Shown here: positions 54,776-64,000 of the stretch, in pieces | How positions within the stretch are numbered: position 1 is the first letter of the stretch | Layout of the letters: the number at the start of each line of letters is the position of its first letter | Assembly: GCA_021442155.1 (NCBI GenBank) | Contig: CM038218.1 | Span: 57,907,161-57,971,160 of the forward strand | Direction: 5' to 3' | DNA: 64,000 nt | Origin: Cymbidium sinense | Lineage: Eukaryota > Streptophyta > Magnoliopsida > Asparagales > Orchidaceae | Notes under the pieces: model-generated | Told to the model about the DNA's origin: nothing | What the model saw: only the letters and a program-made list of their open reading frames with translations | Database searches by the model: none | Position numbers and translations under genes: made by a program

Positions 54776-57700
54776 ATTCAATTTATGGAGCCTTGTGGGA
54801 TGATCTAACTCAACTTAAACTCACCCTAGATCAACCAAAACCTCCCCAAAAGCTAAGTGGGCCACATCCAAGGGGATTAGCCATCAAACCATAGGATTTA
54901 AGCTTCAAAACCAATGGATCCAAGCCAAGTCAACTCTCCCATTCCTATGATAGCCCCATAGCACTCAATAGAACCTTCTCCTAACCCACCTAGTCCACCT
55001 AACCCACTCTAGGTCAGCCATGGACCTTTGGGAGGTGAGTTGACTCACCTCCAACTCAAATCGAGCACCCCATGGATCCAAACTTTGCAACCCTTGCACA
55101 ATGGATCCATGGTAGCCTCCCATCACTTCTCCTATCCCTAGCATGCCACCTGGACTTGATGGAGGCATGCCCGATGGCTGAATAGTGGCAACTTGGCACA
55201 GATCATGCACACATAACAATCTATCCTTCTCTATGGATTGAGGGGTATACCCCTCAATTCGAGCATAATTTGGAAGGCATTCAAATGTTTTGAGTCCCTA
55301 AGGAATTTTCAAAACCTCATAGAGTGAGTTCAAGCTTTCTCGAGCATTCTAAAATTTGAATTTTTGGTTCTTGTGTAAGGCCAAAATAGGGAGGACAATC
55401 TCAATCCAACTCCCTCATTTCACAATCAATCCTAATTCCTCTTACCCACACTCTCACCACACTCTGTTGAAGCCAAATAAGTCATTTCCCGAGCTCCGAA
55501 TTGGCCAGAGGTGCAACTTCGATTGGAACTAAGGCCCCTATGTGCGTGAGGTAGTTGATCGAGCATTCTACACTAAATCAAGCTCAAATTTCTTCAACAA
55601 AGCTTCATCTCTACTAGACAAACCTACCTCCATCGATCTCGACCGTCGATCTTAGTTCCGATAAGGTACTTTTTCAAAATAGTAGCTAAAGGGAAATCTT
55701 GGTCTTTTTCGAAGAGAATTTAAATCCAATGTGAATTTGATCATTGGATGTGCATCCCCTCCTTCCGAAGGTGTGGGATCAGTTTTATCCCAATCTGAGC
55801 TCGGGTGAGCTCAGATCGAATGGGGAAAGATTGACGGTGCCTGTCTTTTACCGCTCATGAAGGAGGAAGTTCATACGCCGTCCATTCCATGTTATTGGAA
55901 TGGATGGCTATGATTATATCATGGTAGATCCCCGCTATTTTCTCCCTTAACCCATGGATCAAATCGTGGCTGTCCAATCTTAGATCAGACAATCCATGGG
56001 AAATTGCCTCCACCATCGACTGAGTCAGCGCGCAGATGTGATAACTTTATTAACCAATCCCTTTAGGAAATGTGAAAAGCATGACGTGTTAGCCACCATG
56101 TGGCCCGATGGGTTAGGGATGCAATTTAGGCTAATTATTTATTTTTTAAGCCTAAAACTTGTAAAATTCATAAATAATTGTAGAAAATTCCAAAAAATGT
56201 AAACTTTGGCTCAGTTTAAAGGTATTTTAGAGTATAATCTAAAAAATTATTATTAGTTAATTTTGAATAGTGATCTTAGCTTAATTAAGGTTTAATTAAA
56301 AATTTAATTAGCTGAATTACCCTTTAATAAAGTATCAAATTAATCTCAAATTTTGTGTGGATGTCTAGGGGACATGACCTCTGACTCACCTAATTTTTTA
56401 GGATTTTGTTGGTTACTTAATTAGAGAAATCAATTGATTAAACCTTAATCACTCTCATAATTTAATTAGTGATAATTAGTGAATGAATAGTGGTTTAATT
56501 AATTAATTAATCCTAATTACCTCTGTAAAATAGTAAGGGAATGTAAGAAGTGTAATTGGGAAATTTTTCTAAATTCATTTCCTAGATTTTGTTTACTCTT
56601 TGGAATTAAATTAATTGATGATTAATGATGTAATTAATTGCTTAATTAATTAATTAACTTCCAAGACAAAAATTAGATCCAAATTGAGTGTTTGAAATGA
56701 CTTAGGGATTAAGGATTGACGCCTTGTCCTTGATCCCTCTCCCTAAATTAATTTCATCATCCAAATCAAAATGTAATCAAAGAATTCAATCAACTAATTA
56801 ATAAGCTTGATTCAACTTAATCTAAAATCCACTTCATGCTAAGCAACCTTTGATCTTGGGTATCTCTCAGGTGTTCAATAACCCAAGGTGGGAGATAAAT
56901 AAAATTATGGTTAGCTCACATGTGTGAGAAAACCATAAAATAGTTAAGTGAGATCCCTTAAGCCTAATTAACTATTAATCATAAGCCAATTACATTAGGC
57001 CCCTTTCATTTCTTAGGAGCATTGCAAATTTACTTTTCATGTGGTTACATATCATATTGGATTATTATTAATTAGTTAATTAACTTAAGGTGATATAGGT
57101 ATGGGTTAATTAATTCACTTAATTCACACCTTAACTTAATCAAAACATAAAATCAACCTAAATATTCTTCATTAAACAAAATTAATTCACACATGGGGAA
57201 TTGGATTTGGATTAGAAAACCTCTTTCATATTTCCTAAATCAAATCAAACTCAAGATTAAAAATGTCTTTAAAGAACTTTGGTTTATTCTAAATATCCTT
57301 GTTTAATATGATTATCCTTAGGAATTAACTAGGATGATTGAGATCATGTGCTTATATTCCTTTATTTCTTTCCAATCATGTTAAATGTTTCTTTCCATGT
57401 GAAATCATGCATTCATTTCTTTTAAAACTAATTAAATAAAATTATTTCTTCTATGTCAAATTGCATGTTTTGACTTAAATTAAAAATATGTGTGGCTATT
57501 ATTAAATCAAAAGCTATTTTCAAAAGCCCATAAATCAATTATAACATATGAAGTGATGTTAATTACAAGTATCTATAAGTTTGCATATGTTGATAATATA
57601 AGATATGCAATATGATGTTCTCTTTCCTTATCTTACATGGATTCACATAAGATTTACAAATGTAAAGTTCATTTGAAAAGAACACAACATTTGTCTAAAT

Positions 57701-57785
57701 CTATTCATATGCATCTCCATGCTAAGACTTAGGAAGAATTTCATATCGCATTTGTAAATCATGCAATCAAATCAAATGTGACCTC

Positions 57786-58230
57786 TTGCATGGCTTCTTG
57801 CTCTTGTGGCTCTTTTATACATTCACCTATGTTTGAGAAAAGTGATATATTAGTCTGGACACCCTAAAGTTGCGAAGCTTTAAGTAGCCCTAAGTAGGTC
57901 TTGTACCTTACGCCCCTGGTGCAAAACAATGGCGCATACTCACTTAAACTCTTATACATATGAATGTGTGATATAACCAATGAATAAGAAACATGAATCA
58001 AGTAAATCAAAAATACAACTTTTGCATGGGTTTTTCTATACTATAGTTGCTTATACATCTACATGTACCTAAGAAAAGTGGTATATTAATCTGGATACCT
58101 CAAGGCTGTGACGGTTTAAGTAGCCCTAAGTAGGTCTTATTCCTTACGCTCTGCTGTAGAATAATGTCGATGTACTCACTTAAAACTTTTGTACATGTGA
58201 ATGCGTATCTAACTAATGGATGAAAAATCC
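57786..58230 (+). repeat. Tandem duplication of ~230 bp inside LTR copy B'
   Basis: Two units share TTTAAGTAGCCCTAAGTAGG (about 57882 and 58117), AAAGTGATATATTAGTCTGG-like starts and TACTCACTTAAA ends. Copies B (truncated) and C show no such pair. Confidence 0.75.
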
Positions 58231-58918
58231 CTCATTTTCTATTAAAAAAGATATGCTTTCATAATTCAACCAAATGAAATATATAAATTCACATTTCTTT
58301 GCATTCATCATTTAAGTGTGCTAAGACATGCATTGTATGTATAGGTATGCTTAGGACTTAATCATATGCATGATATACATGATGGAAAGAAATGAATGAA
58401 TATATGTGATGGTAATTCATTCTAATTAATCCTAAGATGTCTTTCTTATTGAATAAGGTCATTTAGAGTGAACCTAAACTTAGATTAATCAAAACATGTA
58501 ATAATCCACTCACTAAAGGAAATTGATTAATTAACTTACTTTAGAAGTGACTTAAGGTAGGGATGAAAGAAAGGTTTCCTCTCTTTCTTCTCTTTATAAC
58601 ACTTAGTTGTTTTGTGTTGGTCAAATGAAATAAAAGAAAATATTAAGTAAAATCTTCAAATCAATTAAATCACTTAAAAGAAATCAACTCTTTATGAATT
58701 AAATCCTTCACACTTAGCAAAATTACAACTCTAAAGTCTAGTTAGGACACACCCATAAGCCTTGATGCACACACTTTAGACTAAGTCGCCACTTCTAGCT
58801 TTATGTTAGGGCGGTGTATGGTTTGATGTATGCTAGTTTTGTGATGTGTTATTATAGACTGGATGTTAGGGTGTATGTGTGTAGTCTGGATGTTAGGCCG
58901 TTATTAGCCTAAACATGT

Positions 58919-58931
58919 TATATATAAGGGG
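58919..58931 (+). promoter_or_regulatory. TATA box-like site in LTR copy B'
   Basis: TATATATAAGGGG, a strong plant TATA consensus, lies about 1.65 kb before the probable LTR end, a plausible U3/R position. Function is inferred only. Confidence 0.4.
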
Positions 58932-60580
58932 TCGTTCTTAAGGGGCCACTATAATAAAAGGCAAATTCTTTTATTGTGTAGGATTCTTATACCCCTAAGC
59001 ATAGCCTAAGTTAGGATAGGTGGGCTTGGTTACCCCTATGTGGGATGCTAAGTCCAAATAATTCATATATCTGCTTGGATTATATGTTGTGTTTGGCTAA
59101 TATTTATTTTGCAAGTGTAGCTAGATTTACTTTCCTTCTTTTAATGTAATTTTGCATTAGGATTAGGATAAGTGTTATGGGAGATTAGGATGAGCATTGG
59201 TAATAAGACCAAGTCTTATGTACCATGTGATGCCTTTGGAGCAAGCACATCCAAATCAAGATAAAAGGAAGAAAGAAATGAGCAAATCAAATGAAGAAAT
59301 GAAAGAAGAAAGAAGTAAAGAAGAAAGAATGAAGAATAAAGACCCCCATAACATTCATCATTTATAATTGTAATTATTTTTTCATTATACCGAGATGTAT
59401 AAGGGTAGAGCTCGGCTACCCACATTTCTTTTCGGGTTGTACGATGGTACCCGCCCTCATCAATCTTTTATTCTTTTGCAATAAATTTATAAAATTATTT
59501 GATGTTTTGTTTAGCTTGTGCATTAAAAAAAAGCATGCCTCTTCATAGTTTATTTATGATTGGTGATCAGTATGGCCTAGATGTGACAGTTCTAGGATAA
59601 AATTAATTTTTCTACCCAAACTAATAACTCATAACAAAATCTCTAAAATAACTCATAACCTCTTGTAAAAGCCTAGGAGTTAAATTTAGATGATAAAATA
59701 TTTAGCAACCCCTTTGATGGATGTTGTATGTTTAATATCATGCATAATCATCTAATTTCACTTCTATTAATAGAGGGTTTCCATCTTTTCCAGATATAAA
59801 TGAGCTTAACCTTTAAGAGCCTATGATGGAAGGATACCTCTTTCTTTTTTAATTTGGCCCATAATAGACTACTCATGCATTTTGGCATACAAAATTATAT
59901 AGCCTATGCCAAACTAAAGAGTCCCAAATTAAATAAAATTTGATAAGAATTTGCATTAGATTAAGTCATTATTCATACCCCTCATGCTCTTTTTGGGTTT
60001 AAGGACTTAGTTTCATTTCTAAATAAATAACAACCCCATCTTACAAAGCATATGACTTGACCACATGGTTTTAAAATGTAGGAGGAGTTAGTTGGCTACC
60101 ACCTTTTGGCCTCATGTTTTATTTTATCCATGGTTAAAATTTTTAATAAGTCTTCAGTAATTCCAATATCATATATAGATATTTATAATATGTTTTGATC
60201 TATCCCATTTGATCTTCCAAATATATCTATCCCATTTGATCTTCCAAATATAAATTTATCTTTGAATTCTTTGGAGACAATAATTATCTACTTTAATCGA
60301 GTATTCTAAGGAACTCACCTATCTAATTAACTATGGGGCTTGCCTCATAAAGAACTTTAGAACTCGATTTAAATAAACCCTACTTTATCCATCCATGTAA
60401 AGTAGGGAAAAATCTATGGTATAGACCTATCTTACTTTAGAGTCCTTATTAGTGTGATTAGTCCATCATAGGTAATGACTTCTATCTTTCAAGATGGTAC
60501 ACTATTCCTTGAGGTCATACCATCACCTTAATAACTACATCCAGATTTATGGTGTCCCCTCACATATACACACAACACAT

Positions 60581-61135
60581 ACCAAAAAAATAAACACCAC
60601 AAATTTTTCTAGTGACTCACTGGGATGGTTTCTCTCTCCATCTCTAGTAGATGATTATTATCTCCAAGCATCGATAGTGGACTTGCATTTTATGTGAGTC
60701 TGAGACTATCTTTCCTTCCATTGGAACTTAGCTTATTTCATTCTTAAGCAAAGTTAGCCGACATCCTTTAGGTTTTAGGACCTCACTCCGTGTAGGTCTT
60801 GAAACCCTATTGGGTTCCCCAATAGGTGAGAATAGAATTTATCAATGAAGGGATATATAATAAAAGTTTAGAACCCCCTCACCACTAGCTTGGTGAGGCA
60901 AGGTTCATCAAAAGATGGCTAATTTCTTTCACAAAAAGACACTTTCTAAAACCACTTCTTTTTGAAAATAGCCATCTTCATTCTACATACTCAAATCTAT
61001 TGATGAAGATTCTACTTTAATCATAACATGAAATTGAATCCACTCAACATATTTCACATATGCTAGAGTTGAAGTTTCTCTCTTTTCAAAATCAAGAAAT
61101 CACATGACATCAAAGCATATTATTGAAATCTATTT
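60581..61135 (+). other. Leader-like region after LTR copy B'
   Basis: AGTGACTCACTGGGATGG near 60611 resembles the start of Tat internal regions. CCTATTGGGTTCCCCAATAGG at 60810 is an inverted repeat. No open frame of note. Confidence 0.4.
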
Positions 61136-62850
61136 AACATACTTACGATTTGTTAAATAAATTTTCCCTCTATTTTAGAATCTTATTTGACATGCCATGT
61201 TTGTAAAAAGAAAGAGGGCACATCAAAAAACATTTGATTCTTCTTAACATATCAAAGTTGTTAAGTGAGAATCACATTTTCATGTACATTTGATTCCACT
61301 TAACATATCAAAGTTGTTAGGTGAGAATCTCATTTTCAAATACATTTGATTTCCACTTGACATATCAAGGTTGTTAAGTGAGAATCTCATTGTCATATGC
61401 ATTTGATTCCACTTAACATGTCAAGGTCTTAAGTGAGAATCTTATTCTCATAATATTTGATTCCCACTTAACATATCAAAGATCTCATTTTCATATGCAT
61501 TTAATTCCACTTAACATGTCAAGGTTGTTAAGTGAGAATCTTATTCTCATGACATATTTGATTTCCACTTAACATATAAAAGTTGTTAAGTGAGGATCTC
61601 ATTTTATATGCATTTGATTCCACTTAACATGTCAAGGTTGTTGAATCTTATTCTCATGACATATTTGATTCCCACTTAACATATCAAGGTTGTTAAGTGA
61701 GGATCTCATTTTCATATGCATTTGATTCCACTTAACATGTCAAGGTTGTTAAGTGAGAATCTTATTCTCATGACATATTTGATTCCCCAACATATCAAGG
61801 TTGTTAAGTGAGGATCTCATTTTCATATTAATTTGATTCCACTTAAGATGTCAAGATTGTTAAGTGATAATCTTATTCTCATCAAATATTTGATTCCACT
61901 TAACATATCAAGGTTTTTAAGTGAGGATGTCATTTTCATTTACATTTGATTCCCATTTGACACATCAAAATTGTTAAGTGAGAATCTTATTTTCATGTCT
62001 TATTTGAGTCCAACTTAACATATCAAAGTTGTTAAGTAAGAATCTCATTTTTAAATACATTTGATTCCCACTTAACATATCAAGGTTGTTAAGTGAGGAT
62101 CTCATTTTCATGTACATTTGATTCCAATTTGACACATCAAAATTGTTAAGTGAGAATCTTATTTTCATGGCATATTTGATTCCCACTTAACATATCAAAA
62201 TTGTTAAGTGAGAATATCATTTTCAAATACATTTGATTCACATTTAACATATCAAGGTTTATAAGTGAGAATCTCATTCTCATGTCATACTTGATTCCAC
62301 TTAACATATCAAAGTTGTTAAGTGAGAATCTCATTTTCATGTCATGTTTGAGCTTTTAATTAACACACTACATTTGTTAAGAGGGAGTCCCATTTTCAAA
62401 ACATATATCAATCAAATTTTACTTTCACTTAACACATCAAATTTGTTAGGAGAGAGTCTCATTTTCAATAAACATTTGATTCCTACTTAACGTACCAAGT
62501 TTGTTAAGTAAGAATCTCCTTTTCCAAATCACATCACATTTGGTATTTCACTTAACATACCAAATTAGCTAAGTGAGGGTCCCATTTTCAAAGAAAAGAA
62601 AAGCATATATCAATCACATTTGACTTTGATTTAACATACCAAATTTGTTAAGTGAAAGTCTCATTTTCAAACATAAATCAAACAAATGTGCTCTCTACTT
62701 AACATATCAAATTTGTTAAGTAAGAAGCCCCCATTTTGAAATCAACACTTCACTCATCTCAAGCAAAAGGTATTTCACAAAAAATTCTCAAACACACAAT
62801 CAAAACATCTTCTTAGCATACTCAAATTTTCTAAGTAAAGGTTCTTTCAA
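61136..62850 (+). repeat. 57-bp minisatellite with internal dyad
   Basis: About 25 units, cleanest at 61230-62350, each close to TTGATTCCACTTAACATATC, then AAAGTTGTTAAGTGAGAATC, then TCATTTTCATATGCAT. Within each unit CACTTAACA and TGTTAAGTG form a 9-bp inverted repeat around nine bases. The period equals 19 codons, so minus-strand frames stay open over several units (61974-62186, 62146-62340) and read a 19-residue repeat. Units decay at both edges. Confidence 0.85.
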
Positions 62851-63260
62851 ATCATTAATATTTTCAAACAAGATACACAAAATACAAATATCTCCGAAAA
62901 TTTCTTCAAACCTACCTCAATTGGTTGAGTATGGGTTCTAAAATCAAAAGAATCAAATGGAAAATACTCTCCTCTAAACACCAAAATCTCTCCAATGAAC
63001 CCCACTTAACATATTTGAATTGTAGAAGTGTGGGTTCAAAACTCAAATCTATGTCACTCTCTAGGAACAAATATTAAAGAAGAGATCCACTGTTATATTT
63101 CAACACATGTAGAGGTACAAGTATAGATCAATTGGCCACCCACTCTTACAAGACACATGGCTTCCCAAAAGTTTGTCTTCACCTTTCCTTTTGGGATAGA
63201 TTTGGCTTTGGATCGGGCTAGCCTCCTTTAGATTGACTCCACCTATTTGGTTTTCTTCTA
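62851..63260 (+). other. Decayed minisatellite edge and unrecognised sequence
   Basis: Isolated dyads such as CCCACTTAACATATTTGAATT (about 63001) persist to about 63030; the rest shows no recognisable feature. Confidence 0.5.
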
Positions 63261-63996
63261 CTGAGGATTTGAGGGAGCACACATTACTTGTGCCCTCACT
63301 ACTATTAGTCAAGATGAAGTGGCTAGGCAGAAGCCTGTCATCCACATTGACATGCCCTCTAATTCTGAGCACCCTCTGTTGAAGAGGAAGGCTGCAGTGG
63401 TTCCCACTCCCCATGCTGTGATAGTTTTAGCACCTACCCATCCAAGTGTCCCTACCATTGCTCCAGTGAGAGCTACTACCTCATCGATCACCCCAAAGGG
63501 GAAGGCTATCTTAGCTTCTGAGATAGTCTCCTCCACTTTGAGGTAGTACTAGCTCCACTCGCCTTGTTCACTCATACTCAGTGCCACAACAAAAATCAAA
63601 AGATTAAGCGGGAGCATGAGTGAGTAGCCAGAGAGCTTAAGGCTGCATCCCATGTAGCTAAGGAGTGTTTTCCCCATGAGGTCTCTGCACTTATGACCAG
63701 TAATAAGTTCCACCCCCCTCATGGAGAGGAAGATTATCGAGGCATTGTTGCTTCACCCACCATTGCAATACTATGAGACATCGGATAGGGAGCACAAGAG
63801 GCTGCCCGGACTTAGACCCCATGCCGCTGGTGAGCATATGAACACTCAAAGTTGGTACCTTGTTTGATTTGTGATCATTGATCCCTAGGAGTGTTGGGGT
63901 CGATTCATAGAAAGGCCCATAGAGGCTCAAACATCTACTCAAGTAGATAGGAGAGCAGAAAGCCACTCCTCGATGGATTTTCCCGCCTCCCTCCCC
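63261..63996 (+). pseudogene. Unrecognised coding remnant (retroelement internal region?)
   Basis: Base composition turns markedly GC-richer and coding-like. The + frame is open from about 63265 through ATG 63319 to TAG 63546. It is rich in Pro, Ser, Thr and Ala (VVPTPHAVIVLAP, RATTSSITPKGK) after a basic patch LKRKA. Another frame downstream (about 63555-63770) reads IKREHE and VARELKAASHVAKE, which looks helical, then FHPPHGEEDYRG, with stops between pieces. I recognise no family. Position after a probable 5' LTR suggests a gag-side ORF of the element; it could also be a captured host sequence. It is cut by the window edge after a C-rich run. Confidence 0.35.
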
Positions 63997-64000
63997 CCCC

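Larger units (their letters stand above)
52905..60580 (+). mobile_element. Giant LTR-like sequence, copy B' (probable 5' LTR)
   Basis: Matches copy B from TTTTGGAGTG onward but lacks the first ~11 bases. After ~57.15 kb, where B is cut off, it continues with a 230-bp tandem duplication (57.79-58.23 kb), a promoter-like region with TATATATAAGGGG (58.92 kb), and a 3' half shared with copy C. The right end is near 60580. It is followed by AGTGACTCACTGGGATGG, similar to the GACTCC-CTGGGGA stretch seen just inside the LTR of Tat elements. If the end is right, it is ~7.7 kb, very long even for Tat/Ogre-type LTRs. Confidence 0.5.

Noticed and set aside
59216..59425. Minus-strand frame over a GAA-rich stretch
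   Set aside because: Low-complexity purine tract read in reverse; no domain.
61974..62340. Repeat protein on the minus strand of the minisatellite
   Set aside because: Openness follows from the 57-bp period; frames end at unit indels and there is no promoter or start context.
61136..62850. CRISPR-like array
   Set aside because: The units are contiguous with no unique spacers, and the genome is clearly eukaryotic; it is a minisatellite.
1..64000. tRNA, rRNA and organelle DNA insertions
   Set aside because: I saw no convincing tRNA fold with A and B boxes, no rRNA core sequence and no plastid or mitochondrial gene; a covariance search would be needed to exclude tRNAs fully.

Overview
The window looks like subtelomeric or interstitial-telomeric DNA of a flowering plant. 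The evidence is thousands of bases of Arabidopsis-type telomere repeat (CCCTAAA on the + strand), an L1-clade LINE with a DUF4283/CCHC ORF1 and a C-terminal RNase H, Tat-lineage Ty3/gypsy pol with two RNase H domains, and the 3' end of a plant glycine-rich RNA-binding protein (GR-RBP) message. The species cannot be named from this sequence. I see no intact host gene, and every coding trace is a fragment or a decayed element.

Layout. 1-8.04 kb: degenerate telomere-like array (CCCTAAA, CCTAAA, CTAAA and A-rich TAAAA blocks) with three GR-RBP 3'-end copies. 8.05-14.33 kb: a nearly full-length but broken LINE set in the array. 14.33-19.4 kb: more array with two ~1.05-kb non-autonomous elements that share the LINE 3' tail. 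19.4-23.1 kb: an AT-rich ~340-bp satellite, then ~400-bp repeats. 23.1-27.9 kb: Tat pol on the minus strand, 5'-truncated. 27.9-31.85 kb: a very long LTR-like sequence, cut off by array. 31.86-44.7 kb: array with six GR-RBP copies in a two-copy higher-order repeat of about 4.1-4.3 kb. 44.8-52.9 kb: a second copy of the satellite plus repeat block, interrupted by a 5.36-kb LTR-like insertion and lacking the pol. 52.9-60.6 kb: a giant LTR-like sequence on the + strand. 60.6-64 kb: its probable leader, a 57-bp minisatellite with an internal dyad, and an unrecognised coding remnant.

Main idea. Everything captured inside the array (LINE, two LINE-tail derivatives, nine GR-RBP mRNA 3' ends, fourteen copies of a short junction motif) has its sense strand on the C-rich strand and ends in an A-run that passes directly into CCCTAAA. 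That polarity is what is expected if poly(A) RNA was reverse-transcribed from a TTTAGGG-strand 3' end, either at a nick or at a chromosome end. Several copies then multiplied together as a higher-order repeat. The polarity is seen in the sequence; the mechanism is inference. Two blocks where CCCTAAA appears as CCCTGGG-like sequence may be A-to-G change or a long-read base-calling artefact, and need read-level checking.
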